A DNA stretch of 64,000 nucleotides from Phytomonospora sp040655735 (GTDB lineage: Bacteria > Actinomycetota > Actinomycetes > Mycobacteriales > Micromonosporaceae). Each line of letters opens with the position of its first letter. The stretch's first letter is position 1. Location: assembly GCF_040655735.1 (NCBI RefSeq), contig NZ_JBFAKK010000017.1, positions 1 to 64,000 on the forward strand. Direction: 5' to 3'. Below, in pieces: positions 34,294-42,600 of this stretch. The notes under the pieces are model-generated. The model was given only the letters and a program-made list of their open reading frames with translations, had not been told where the DNA came from and did not search any database. The position numbers were made by a program, and so were the translations under genes.

Positions 34294-35187
34294 ATGACTA
34301 CAACTCCCCAACAACCAACTCCCTCTCGCACACTACGTCTCGGTTCACGGACTTTCGGTCCGAGCAGCTTCGCCCTGATGGTGATCGTCAACCGGACACC
34401 GGATTCCTTCTTCGACAAGGGCGCCAACTTCGCCTTCGAGGCGGCCCTGGCCGCCGTTGACCGCGCGGTCGCCGACGGCGCCGACATCGTCGACATCGGC
34501 GGCGTCAAGGCCGGCCCCGGCGACGAGGTCAGCGTCGACGAGGAGATCCAGCGGACCGTCCCGTTCATCGCCGAACTGCGCCAGCGCCACCCGCGGCTGG
34601 TCATCTCGGTCGACACGTGGCGCGCCGAGGTCGCCGAGAAGGCCACCGCGGCCGGGGCCGACCTCATCAACGACACGTGGGCGGGCGCCGACCCCGAACT
34701 GGTCTCGGTCGCCGCCGAGTCCGGGGCCGGACTGGTCTGCTCCCACACCGGCGGCATGCGCCCGCGCACGATCGCCGGGAAGGTCACCTACGACGACGTC
34801 GTCGCCGAGGTCACCGACGCGCTGGGCCAGGCCGCCGAACGCGCGCTCGCCGCCGGTGTCCGCGCCGACGGCATCCTCATCGACCCCACCCACGACTTCG
34901 GCAAGGCGACGGTCCACTCCCTGGAGCTGACCCGCCGCCTCGACGAGCTCGTCGCGACCGGCTGGCCGGTGCTCGTCGCGCTGTCCCGCAAGGACTTCGT
35001 CGGCGAGACCCTCGACCTGCCGGTGAACCGCCGCCTCCCCGGGACCCTCGCCGCGACCGCGGTGTCGGCCTGGCACGGCGCGCGGGTCTTCCGCGCCCAC
35101 GACGTGACGGCCACCCGCCAGGTGCTCGACATGGTCGCGGCGATCCGCGGGGACAAGGCGCCCAAGGCGCCCAAGCGCAGCCTCTAG
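34294..35187 (+). CDS. FolP2-like dihydropteroate synthase homologue
   Basis: A 297-residue TIM-barrel protein of the pterin-binding family. It carries DIVDIGGVKAGPGDEV (the DHPS GGESTRPG region is altered) and NDTWAG and NRTPDSFFDKG instead of the classic NVTPDSFSDGG. The same changes occur in actinobacterial FolP2 proteins, which are known to lack DHPS activity in mycobacteria. The ATG at 34294 is preferred; a longer frame opens at 34261. It sits divergent from the DivIVA-tag pair, matching the Rv1207 to Rv1210 cluster. A terminator follows. Confidence 0.85.
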   Translation: MTTTPQQPTPSRTLRLGSRTFGPSSFALMVIVNRTPDSFFDKGANFAFEAALAAVDRAVADGADIVDIGGVKAGPGDEVSVDEEIQRTVPFIAELRQRHPRLVISVDTWRAEVAEKATAAGADLINDTWAGADPELVSVAAESGAGLVCSHTGGMRPRTIAGKVTYDDVVAEVTDALGQAAERALAAGVRADGILIDPTHDFGKATVHSLELTRRLDELVATGWPVLVALSRKDFVGETLDLPVNRRLPGTLAATAVSAWHGARVFRAHDVTATRQVLDMVAAIRGDKAPKAPKRSL

Positions 35188-35194
35188 CGGACGA

Positions 35195-35224
35195 GCCCAC
35201 CGTGTGAGACCGGACACGGTGGGC
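35195..35224 (+). terminator. Hairpin terminator after folP2-like gene
   Basis: An 11-bp perfect stem (GCCCACCGTGT) with an eight-base loop begins eight bases after the stop. Confidence 0.8.
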
Positions 35225-35311
35225 CGCGGCTCAGGCCCGTTGCGGGGGACTTGACAGGGTCTGGCACGGTAGGCGTGTCCCAGACCACATCCCCCACAAA
35301 GGACACACGAC

Positions 35312-35647
35312 GTGACCGAACCCCTCCACGTCGACTTCGCCGGCATGGCCGGCGCCTCGACCAGGCTCAACACCCTCGGCGAGCACGCCGGGAGGGCCGC
35401 CGAGCTCGCCGACGACGCCGACCCCGACTGGTACACCTGGGGCATGCCCGGCCTCGCGCTGGCGCCGCTGTACTGGAGCAAGGCCACCGAACTCCACGAG
35501 CACATCGGCATGATCGGCCGCGCCCTGGGCGCCCACGCCGGCCGCATGGACGCCTGCGCGGAGAACTACCGCCTCACCGAGACCGACAACGACGACACGA
35601 TGCGCAAGATCCGTGCCCGTCTCGACGGCGGAACCTACGGGGGCTGA
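35312..35647 (+). CDS. EspC/DUF2580-like type VII secretion-associated protein
   Basis: A 111-residue, mostly helical protein with the length and pattern of ESX-associated EspC-type proteins (about 100 residues, LHVDFAGMAGASTRLNTLGEH then YWSKATELHEHIGMIGRALGAHAGRMDAC). It likely forms a helical hairpin that pairs with the following substrate. GTG 35312 is used. The next gene starts five bases after its stop. Confidence 0.72.
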   Translation: MTEPLHVDFAGMAGASTRLNTLGEHAGRAAELADDADPDWYTWGMPGLALAPLYWSKATELHEHIGMIGRALGAHAGRMDACAENYRLTETDNDDTMRKIRARLDGGTYGG

Positions 35648-35652
35648 GGGAC

Positions 35653-36546
35653 ATGGGATCAGGCGACTCCGCGACCGACGTCGGCGACGACACCGGCGTC
35701 AAGAACTCCCCCGGGATCTTCGACGGATCCGGCGCGGCCTCCGGCCTGCCGGGATACGCACAGGTCAAGGGACTCACCACCAAGTCGGCGGCCTTCGGCG
35801 ACGGCGCCGACTTCTCCGACGTGACCGGCCTGCTCGGCGAGATCTCCTCGACCTTCTACACCGGCCTGGGCGCCATCACCAATCCGGCGAACTTCCTCGC
35901 CGGGACCGTGGTGTCGTTCCTCATCGACTTCATCCAGCCCCTTGAGGACCTGCTCGGCCTGGTGACCGGCAACCCCGAGCGCATGGACCTGGAGATCGCC
36001 AAGTGGGACCGCGTCGCCGCGGCCCTCAACGCGATCGGCGAGGACGTCGGCAAAGTCCCCGGCGAGGACATCGCGAACTGGCGCGGCGACGCCGCCGGCG
36101 TGGCCAAGACCCGCCTCGGCGAGTGCTCCGAGGCGATCACCGCGACCGCCAACGACGTCACGCGCGTCCGGCTGGTCATGCAGGGCGCCTCACTGCTCGC
36201 GACGAGCCTCCAGTCGATCATCAAGGGCGAGCTGACGAAGTTCCTGCTCGCCCAGATCCCGAAGTGGCTGACCGCGCTGGCCGCCGCGGGCCCGAGCATG
36301 GGCGCCTCGACGGCGGCGCAGGCCACGATCACCGCCGTGGAGGCAGCGCGGACCTACCTGACGGCCGTGACGTGGGTGCGCAAGGCCATGGCGGTGTTCG
36401 AGAAGCTCCAGACGGCGCTGAAGGTGATCGAGACGATCAAGTACGAGTCGGTCATCGCCAAGGTGGTCACCACCGGCGCCGACATGTACGTGCGCCACCA
36501 GGAGTCGAAGGACGGGCCCGCGTTCGACCCGGGCGGGCTGACCTAA
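35653..36546 (+). CDS. WXG100-like/EspB-type secreted protein candidate
   Basis: A 297-residue, Ala-rich helical protein with an internal WxG-type motif (IANWRGDAAGVAKTRLGE, near 135) within a WXG100-like helical bundle, and hydrophobic segments near residues 65-95 and 185-240. It has no signal peptide. The layout, with an EspC-like gene directly upstream, suggests an ESX-type substrate pair; no secretion machinery is encoded here. The last four bases overlap the convergent LOG gene. Confidence 0.7.
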   Translation: MGSGDSATDVGDDTGVKNSPGIFDGSGAASGLPGYAQVKGLTTKSAAFGDGADFSDVTGLLGEISSTFYTGLGAITNPANFLAGTVVSFLIDFIQPLEDLLGLVTGNPERMDLEIAKWDRVAAALNAIGEDVGKVPGEDIANWRGDAAGVAKTRLGECSEAITATANDVTRVRLVMQGASLLATSLQSIIKGELTKFLLAQIPKWLTALAAAGPSMGASTAAQATITAVEAARTYLTAVTWVRKAMAVFEKLQTALKVIETIKYESVIAKVVTTGADMYVRHQESKDGPAFDPGGLT

Positions 36547-37259
36547 CTCGGCAGGGCGGCGTCGCCGGGCGGGCCGGGCCTGGTGTTGCAGCCGGCGACG
36601 ATGTGCGCGACGGCCTCGGCGACGTCGTCGGTGACCAGCATCAGGTCGACGTCGACGGGGTTGATCATGCCGTCGTCGAGCATCCGGCCGCGCAGCCAGT
36701 CCACCAGGCCGCCCCAGTACGCGGTGCCCAGCAGGACCACCGGGAACTGGGTGACCTTCTTGGTCTGGACGAGCGTGAGCGCCTCGAACAGCTCGTCCAT
36801 CGTCCCGAAGCCGCCGGGGAGCACGATGAAGGCCTGCGCGTACTTGACGAACATCGTCTTACGCACGAAGAAGTAGCGAAAGTCGAGGCCGATGTCGACG
36901 TAGCCGTTGAGGCCCTGCTCGAAGGGCAGCTCGATGCCCAGGCCGATCGACTCACCGCCGGCCTCGACCGCGCCCTTGTTCGCGGCCTCCATCACACCGG
37001 GCCCTCCACCGGTGATGACCGAGAAGCCCTCCTTGGCCAGGGCCGCCCCGACCTCCTCGGCCAGCGCGTAGCCCGGGCTGTCGGGCTTCGTGCGGGCCGA
37101 GCCGAAAACGGCGACGGCGCGCTCGACGTCGGAGAGCGTGTCGAAGCCGTCGACGAACTCCGAGAGGATCCGCAAGGTCCGCCAGGCGTCCTTCTGCTTC
37201 CACTCCGAGCGCCGGTTCGAGTCGAGCAGGTGCTGGTCTGCGGTGATACGCGCCTTCAT
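36543..37259 (-). CDS. LOG family protein (nucleotide 5'-monophosphate phosphoribohydrolase type)
   Basis: A 238-residue Rossmann-like enzyme with the LOG motifs GGGPGVMEAANKGA and PGGFGTMDE (catalytic Arg and Glu regions). The family cleaves cytokinin riboside monophosphates or related nucleotides; Rv1205, an orthologue by position, makes cytokinins. It is followed in the divergent direction by a repeat-protein gene and then dapD, as Rv1201c to Rv1205 are near each other in mycobacteria. Confidence 0.9.
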   Translation of the reverse strand: MKARITADQHLLDSNRRSEWKQKDAWRTLRILSEFVDGFDTLSDVERAVAVFGSARTKPDSPGYALAEEVGAALAKEGFSVITGGGPGVMEAANKGAVEAGGESIGLGIELPFEQGLNGYVDIGLDFRYFFVRKTMFVKYAQAFIVLPGGFGTMDELFEALTLVQTKKVTQFPVVLLGTAYWGGLVDWLRGRMLDDGMINPVDVDLMLVTDDVAEAVAHIVAGCNTRPGPPGDAALPS

Positions 37260-37334
37260 GGGCCGAGTGTCGCACGGGCGGCCGCCGAGACAGCGGACCG
37301 GGCGTGTCGCGGCCCGCGGAGGCATCATGGGTCG

Positions 37335-38501
37335 ATGGGCAACAACGTCGACACACTCCTCGGGATCGCGGCCAACCCCGCCGCGCCGCCCGAGGTCCGC
37401 GCTCGCCTCGCGAGCCTCCCCGGTGCGGGCGCGGCCATCGCCGGCCGCGCCGACCTCGACCCCGGCCACGCCCACCGGCTCCACCAGACCGGCGACGTCC
37501 ACACCGCCATTCAGCTGGCCGCCAACCGGCACGCGCCGACCGAGCTGCGCGAGCAGCTGGCCGAGCACTCCCACGCCTACGTCCGCGAGGCCGTCGGCCG
37601 TACCGGACACGTCGCCGAACGAGTCCTGGTGCGCCTGGCCCTCGACCACGAGCAGCGCGTCCGCCTCGGCGTGGCCCGCGGCGCGCACAACACTCCCCTG
37701 ACGCACAAGGCGCTGCTCGCCGACGACGACGGCGAAGTGCGCCGCGCCGTCATCGCCCGCGCCGAACTCCCCGAGGAGCTCACTGACACCCTCCTCGCCG
37801 ACCCCGACGGCGAGACCCGCGAAGCCCTCGCCGACAACCCGCACATCTCCCCGGAGACCGTCAAGGCCCTCACCGACGACCCCAGCCCGCTGGTGCGCGC
37901 GAAGGTGATGCTGCGCCACGACGTCGGCGAGGACGTCCGCGCCCGCCTCTACAGCGAGCTGAGCGCCCGGCCCACCGACCCCGACGACCTCGACGCGCTG
38001 ACCGCCTCGGTCCAGCTCGACGGCGCCCTCGCCGGCGACGCGCCCTGGGTCCGCCGCGAGCTCGTGGAGACCCAGATCGCGTTCCTGCGCTCCCCCTACC
38101 CGTTCCTGCGCCGCGCGGTCGCGCGGAACCCGAAGATCCCCGCGCGGGTCGCGTCGAACCTCCTCACCGACGCCGACACGTGGGTCCGGCAGTTCGCCGC
38201 CGGGCACCCCTCCACGCGCGCCGACGTGCTGGTCGCCTTCACCCGCGAGTTCGACGGGACGGGCAAGGTCCGCCACGACTACGTCCGCCACCCCAACTTC
38301 CCCGCCTCGGCCCTCCCCCGGCTCGCCACCGACGACCAGCCGCGCCTGCGCCTGATCGCCCTCGACTCCCCCGCCCTGCCGTCGGCCTCGGTGCTGTGGC
38401 TGCTCGCCGACGCCGACCCGCTCATCGCCCACAAGGCCGCACGGCACCCCTCGCTGCCGTTGGGGGCGATGCTCGACCTGCTCACCGCCGCCGGACGGTG
38501 A
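37335..38501 (+). CDS. Repeat protein, HEAT/LRV-like
   Basis: A 388-residue protein built from about a dozen two-helix units of 22-30 residues. Units contain motifs such as VRRAVIARAELPEELTDTLLADPD and VRAKVMLRHDVGEDVRARLYSEL, typical of leucine-rich-variant or HEAT repeats that make a curved binding surface. No catalytic domain is attached. The ATG at 37335 (MGNNVDTLLGI) opens the frame. It ends 24 bases before dapD, so it may be co-transcribed with it. Confidence 0.78.
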   Translation: MGNNVDTLLGIAANPAAPPEVRARLASLPGAGAAIAGRADLDPGHAHRLHQTGDVHTAIQLAANRHAPTELREQLAEHSHAYVREAVGRTGHVAERVLVRLALDHEQRVRLGVARGAHNTPLTHKALLADDDGEVRRAVIARAELPEELTDTLLADPDGETREALADNPHISPETVKALTDDPSPLVRAKVMLRHDVGEDVRARLYSELSARPTDPDDLDALTASVQLDGALAGDAPWVRRELVETQIAFLRSPYPFLRRAVARNPKIPARVASNLLTDADTWVRQFAAGHPSTRADVLVAFTREFDGTGKVRHDYVRHPNFPASALPRLATDDQPRLRLIALDSPALPSASVLWLLADADPLIAHKAARHPSLPLGAMLDLLTAAGR

Positions 38502-38525
38502 CCGCGCCATCGCTACCCTTGCCCC

Positions 38526-39452
38526 GTGACCACCTACCTGACTGATTCCGCCTGGGGCGTTGGCGAGGCCCACCTCGACGCCGACGGGACCGTCCTCGAC
38601 GTCTGGTACGCCGAGCTCGGCCTCGGTGCGGCCAAGCCCACCGAACTCGACTTCGAGCCCGGCGAGGACGACGTCCTGGGCATCGAGACCGAACAGGTCA
38701 CGACGACCATCGCGTCCCTTGCCGACGCGCCGCAGAACGCCGCCGACGCCTACCTGCGCCTGCACCTGCTGTCGCACCGGATCATCAAGCCGCACCAGGC
38801 CAACCTCGACGGCGTCTTCGGGCTGCTGTCGAACAACGCCTGGACCGACCTGGGACCGATCCCCGCGCACCGCATCGAGGAGGTCCGGCTGGCGCTGCGC
38901 CTGGAGGGGCACCGCCTGGAGGTCTACTCGGTCGACAAGTTCCCGCGCATGACCGACTACGTCGTGCCCAGCGGTGTCCGCATCGCCGACGCCGACCGCG
39001 TCCGCCTCGGCGCGCACCTCGCCGAGGGCACCACCGTCATGCACGAGGGTTTCGTGAACTTCAACGCCGGAACCCTCGGCACCTCGATGGTCGAGGGCCG
39101 CATCGTCGCCGGGGTCGTCGTCGGCGACAACAGCGACATCGGCGCCGGCTCGTCGATCATGGGGACCCTGTCCGGCGGCGGCAAGGACGTCGTGTCGATC
39201 GGCGAGGGCTGCCTGCTGGGCGCCAACGCCGGGATCGGCATCTCGCTGGGCGACAACTGCGTCGTCGAGGCCGGCTGCTACATCACCGCCGGGTCGAAGA
39301 TCCTGCTGCCCGACGGCGAGGTCGTCAAGGCGCGCGAACTGTCCGGCGCCTCCGACCTGCTGTACTGGCGCAACTCCCAGACCGGCGCGCTGGAGGCCAA
39401 GCCCCGCACCGGAACCTGGGGCGGGCTGAACGCGGCGCTGCACAAGAACTAG
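38526..39452 (+). CDS. dapD: Tetrahydrodipicolinate N-succinyltransferase
   Basis: A 308-residue enzyme of the lysine/meso-diaminopimelate pathway that succinylates tetrahydrodipicolinate from succinyl-CoA. A left-handed beta helix with hexapeptide repeats (GVRIADADRVRLGAHLAEGTTVMHEGFV and IGEGCLLGANAGIGISLGD) fills the C half; the N domain is the actinobacterial type (DapD of M. tuberculosis, Rv1201c). The start is GTG 38526. A hairpin follows the stop. dapC, the next enzyme, is encoded at 41089 on the other strand. Confidence 0.95.
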   Translation: MTTYLTDSAWGVGEAHLDADGTVLDVWYAELGLGAAKPTELDFEPGEDDVLGIETEQVTTTIASLADAPQNAADAYLRLHLLSHRIIKPHQANLDGVFGLLSNNAWTDLGPIPAHRIEEVRLALRLEGHRLEVYSVDKFPRMTDYVVPSGVRIADADRVRLGAHLAEGTTVMHEGFVNFNAGTLGTSMVEGRIVAGVVVGDNSDIGAGSSIMGTLSGGGKDVVSIGEGCLLGANAGIGISLGDNCVVEAGCYITAGSKILLPDGEVVKARELSGASDLLYWRNSQTGALEAKPRTGTWGGLNAALHKN

Positions 39453-39495
39453 GGGACGGCGGGTCTCACGACTCGCGACCTCGCTGGACCGGGCC

Positions 39496-39530
39496 GGCTC
39501 CGCGACGCCATACTTGGCGTTCGCGGAGCC
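39496..39530 (+). terminator. Hairpin terminator after dapD
   Basis: A 15-bp stem (GGCTCCGCGA plus CGCCA, with a one-base bulge on the other arm) and a TACT loop start 44 bases after the dapD stop. Confidence 0.82.
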
Positions 39531-39568
39531 GCTTCGGCTTCGGGCGGGCTCGGCGGGCAGGGGATTCG

Positions 39569-39880
39569 GTGTCGAACGTGGAACTGGTCGTCGCGGCGTT
39601 GGTGGCCGGGGCGACGGCGGTACCGGAAGGCGCCGACGGAGAGGCCGTCCGCGGCTCGTACACCGCGCTGAAGGGCGCGCTCTCGCACGAGCTCGCCGAG
39701 CGGCCGGAAGTTCACGCGGCCCTGGAGGCCGAGGTCACCGACCCCGTCTACTGGCACAAGGTGCTGGATGACACCGACATCGGCGAGGACGTGGCCGTCA
39801 CCGAACTCGCGCAGCATCTGCTGTCGATCGCCGAGCCGGGGAAGTACAACGTGGATCTGCGCGAGGCGAAGAGCGCGTAA
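39569..39880 (+). CDS. Small protein resembling N-terminal domains of effector-associated proteins
   Basis: A 103-residue helical protein beginning VSNVELVVAALVAGATAV and ending GKYNVDLREAKSA. It resembles actinobacterial N-terminal domains with the pattern LVAGA..GVKDTAS..VKDAYAGLKALL...KYxVDLRxAxG. In those proteins a short amyloid-type signalling motif (GVQVGDGNTQ-like) follows the KYxVDLR segment. Here the frame stops at that point, so any amyloid motif is missing. Family membership is a recollection that needs a profile search. Confidence 0.6.
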   Translation: MSNVELVVAALVAGATAVPEGADGEAVRGSYTALKGALSHELAERPEVHAALEAEVTDPVYWHKVLDDTDIGEDVAVTELAQHLLSIAEPGKYNVDLREAKSA

Positions 39881-39888
39881 GGATCGGC

Positions 39889-40485
39889 TCACAGCCGCTC
39901 GATCGAGTCGACGGACAGCTCCGGGACCACCGTGGTGCCGCCGGCCTGCAGCTCGTACTCCAGCGAACCGGCGACCTCGACGTCCGCCGTGAACTCGTCG
40001 CCCTGCACCAGATCGGCGAGTGTGGACTCGGCACCGGTGAGGACCGTGTTGGTCGGGTAGTCGAAGACGTACTCGGCGTCCTCGTGGCCGATGTCGGCCC
40101 GGAGGGCACCGGTGCCGGTGGCGGTGTCGAACTGCGTGACGACTCCGTAGACGACGATCGTGCGGCCCACATGCTTGTCGGGGTCCTTGGCGATGGTCGC
40201 CCATTCCCGTTGGCTGAGGTCCTCGTAGTCGACCGACAGCGGCATCGCGGCGTGCGCGATCGCGTCCATGGCCCCCGAAGGGTCGCCGCGCGCGCCTGCG
40301 TGGGCTGCCGAGATCGGCAGTGAGGCGGCCAGGAGTGCCAGTACGAGGGCCAGGATCGGCGACCACTTGAGGTGTGGGCGTCTTCGCCTCGCCGGTATCC
40401 GCGGTGGGCCTGTCGCCGTGTGCGGTGACGCTTCGTGTCCCGCCGACGGCACCGGGCCGGGCGGTGGGTTGAATCTCGCGGCCAT
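39889..40485 (-). CDS. Hypothetical membrane-anchored or secreted protein
   Basis: A 198-residue protein with a long basic N terminus, one hydrophobic segment (about 43-63, ILALVLALLAASLPISAAHA) ending in an AxA-like signal cleavage site, and an extracytoplasmic domain of about 130 residues beginning LSQREWATIAKDPDKHVGRTIVVYGVVTQFD. That segment occurs in other actinobacterial envelope proteins of unknown role. The ATG at 40485 is used; a start nearer the hydrophobic segment is possible. Confidence 0.72.
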   Translation of the reverse strand: MAARFNPPPGPVPSAGHEASPHTATGPPRIPARRRRPHLKWSPILALVLALLAASLPISAAHAGARGDPSGAMDAIAHAAMPLSVDYEDLSQREWATIAKDPDKHVGRTIVVYGVVTQFDTATGTGALRADIGHEDAEYVFDYPTNTVLTGAESTLADLVQGDEFTADVEVAGSLEYELQAGGTTVVPELSVDSIERL

Positions 40486-40549
40486 GGTTCTCGCCCCGGG
40501 ATCGATTATCCTCCCCGAGCTGCGGAAAAGGCCCGGATTCCGCCGGCCC

Positions 40550-41089
40550 TCACAACCCGATCGCGCCGTCCAGCCGTTCTCGCAGCAGGTCGGCGTGCCC
40601 GTTGTGCCGCGCGTACTCCTCGATCATGTGCATCAGCACCCAGCGCAGCGACAGCTTCCCCCGCCACGCGTCCTCGCCCTCGACGTCCAGGCTCGCCGCC
40701 CGCGCGGTGAACGCGTCGGCGAAGGCGGCCTCGTCCCTCCAGGCGGCCCAGGACTCCTCGATCACGGCGTTGTCGGCCACGGCGCCGTCGAAGTCCCCGT
40801 CGGGGTCCTCAGGGCCGCAGAAGCGGGGTGGGGCGTCCTCGCCGGCGAGGTCGAGGCGAAACCAGCGGCGTTCGACGTCGGCGAGGTGCCGCACGAGCCC
40901 CAGCAGCGACAGGGTCGACGGGGGTACTGCGCGGGACGCCAGCTGTTCGGCGGTCAGCCCGGCGCACTTCAGCTCAAGGGTGGCCCGGTGTGCGGCGAGC
41001 ATCTCCACGAGCAGCGTGCGCTCGTCGGCGTCGGCGGGTGCCGCGAACCGGGACTCGTCCTCACCGGTGAACAGCCGCCCCCGGCGCAT
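40550..41089 (-). CDS. DinB/DUF664 family protein
   Basis: A 179-residue four-helix-bundle protein of the DinB superfamily: LGLVRHLADVERRWF and HMIEEYARHNGHADLLRERLDGAIG contain the three-histidine metal pattern. Actinobacterial members include mycothiol-dependent maleylpyruvate isomerases and thiol transferases, but the exact substrate here is unknown. Its ATG overlaps the dapC stop by one base (TGATG), so it is coupled to dapC. Confidence 0.88.
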   Translation of the reverse strand: MRRGRLFTGEDESRFAAPADADERTLLVEMLAAHRATLELKCAGLTAEQLASRAVPPSTLSLLGLVRHLADVERRWFRLDLAGEDAPPRFCGPEDPDGDFDGAVADNAVIEESWAAWRDEAAFADAFTARAASLDVEGEDAWRGKLSLRWVLMHMIEEYARHNGHADLLRERLDGAIGL

Positions 41090-42174
41090 CAGCCGGCCAG
41101 GCGGGCGGCGGCGGACGCGACGAGCGCGTCCGGCGCGGTCAGCGCCACGCGCACGTGGTCACCGCCGGCGACACCGTAGAACTCTCCGGGCGCGACCAGC
41201 ACGCCCAGGGAGGCGAACTCCTCGACGGTCTTCCAGCAGTCCTCGTCGCGCGTCGCCCACAGGTACAGGCCCGCCTCGGAGTGCTCGACGCGCATCCCGC
41301 GCGCCAGCAGCGCCGGGCGCAGTACTTCGCGGCGGGCCCGGTACAGCTCCCGCTGCGCCGCCGCGTGCTCCTCGTCGCCCAGCGCGGCGACCATGGCGGC
41401 CTGCACGGGGGCGGGAACGATCATGCCGGTGTGCTTGCGCGCCTCCAGCAGCGACGCGACCAGCGCGGGATCGCCGCCGACGAACCCGGCGCGGTAACCG
41501 GCCAGGTTCGAGCGCTTCGACAGCGAGTGCACCGACAGCACGCCGCCGTAGTCGCCGTCGCAGACCGACAGCACCGAGACGGGCTCGGCGTCCCAGCCCA
41601 GCGTCAGGTAGCACTCGTCGCCGGCCAGCACGGCGCCCGTCTCGCGGGCGTAGGCGAGCCAGTCGCGCAGCTCGCCGGCCGTCGACACGCGGCCGGTGGG
41701 ATTGCTCGGCGAGTTGATCCAGATCAGCGAAGGCCTGGTCCCCGAGGGGATCTCCGACGGTGAGTCGGCCACCAGGGCCTCGGCGCCGCTGACGCGCACG
41801 CCGATGTCGTAGGTCGGGTACGCCAGCCGGGGCAGGACCACGGTGTCGCCCGGCCCGGCGCCCAGCAGGGTGGGCAGCCAGCCGACGAGTTCCTTCGAAC
41901 CGATCGTGGGCAGCACGCCCACCGAGGCATCGGCTCCGCAGTGGAGCGCCAGCCAGTCCCGCAGCGCCGCCCGCAGCTCCGGCGTCCCCGCCGTCAGCGG
42001 GTAGCCCGGGATGTCCGCCGCGCTCTGGAGCGCACGGCGGATCAGCGGCGGGACGGGGTCGACGGGAGTGCCGACCGAGAGGTCGACGATCCCGTCGGGG
42101 TGGTTGCGAGCGATGTCACCGAAGGGGGCCAACCGGTCCCAGGGGAAGACCGGCAGCCGCTCCGACAGGCTCAC
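41089..42174 (-). CDS. dapC: N-succinyldiaminopimelate aminotransferase
   Basis: A 361-residue class I/II aminotransferase. It transfers an amino group from glutamate to N-succinyl-2-amino-6-ketopimelate in meso-DAP and lysine synthesis. The PLP Lys is in VHSLSKRSNLAGYRAGF, and the INSPSNPTG and GSKELVGWLP motifs fit. The GTG at 42174 lies three bases after the ferredoxin stop. The ferredoxin-dapC pair corresponds to fdxC-dapC (Rv1177-Rv1178) in mycobacteria. Confidence 0.93.
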   Translation of the reverse strand: MSLSERLPVFPWDRLAPFGDIARNHPDGIVDLSVGTPVDPVPPLIRRALQSAADIPGYPLTAGTPELRAALRDWLALHCGADASVGVLPTIGSKELVGWLPTLLGAGPGDTVVLPRLAYPTYDIGVRVSGAEALVADSPSEIPSGTRPSLIWINSPSNPTGRVSTAGELRDWLAYARETGAVLAGDECYLTLGWDAEPVSVLSVCDGDYGGVLSVHSLSKRSNLAGYRAGFVGGDPALVASLLEARKHTGMIVPAPVQAAMVAALGDEEHAAAQRELYRARREVLRPALLARGMRVEHSEAGLYLWATRDEDCWKTVEEFASLGVLVAPGEFYGVAGGDHVRVALTAPDALVASAAARLAG

Positions 42175-42177
42175 GAA

Positions 42178-42510
42178 TCAGTGCTCGGCGTTCTCTTTGG
42201 GCGGCAGCCCGGCCACGTGGGTGGCGTCCTTCTCGATCTTGCCCATCTTCGAGGCCCCACCGGGCGAACCGAGGTCGCCTTCGAAGAACTCGTAGTTGGC
42301 GCGCGTGAAGTCGCTCCACTCCTCGGGAACGTCGTCCTCGTAGAAGATGGCCTCCACCGGGCACACCGGCTCGCAGGCACCGCAGTCGACGCACTCGTCG
42401 GGGTGGATATACAGCATCCGGTTGCCCTCGTAGATGCAGTCGACGGGGCACTCTTCGATGCACGCCTTGTCGAGCAGGTCAACGCACGGCTCGGCGATGA
42501 TGTATGTCAC
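42178..42510 (-). CDS. fdxA: Ferredoxin, 7Fe or 8Fe type
   Basis: A 110-residue ferredoxin, ending KENAEH. Eight cysteines lie at residues 9, 17, 21, 25, 40, 43, 46 and 50: the second cluster is a clean CxxCxxCxxxCP motif, and the first is of the altered 3Fe type in this family. GTG 42510 (VTYIIAEPC) has GAGAGGA upstream. It likely supplies electrons to redox enzymes; it is co-transcribed with dapC and divergent from the GNAT gene. Confidence 0.92.
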   Translation of the reverse strand: MTYIIAEPCVDLLDKACIEECPVDCIYEGNRMLYIHPDECVDCGACEPVCPVEAIFYEDDVPEEWSDFTRANYEFFEGDLGSPGGASKMGKIEKDATHVAGLPPKENAEH

Positions 42511-42600
42511 GGCCAGTCCTCTCACGTCGGCAGGTAGGTTCGCTGCCGGAAGCCCAGCCTAGTGTGGGTCGTCGTCCAGCGCGAACCGGGAGCCCTCATC

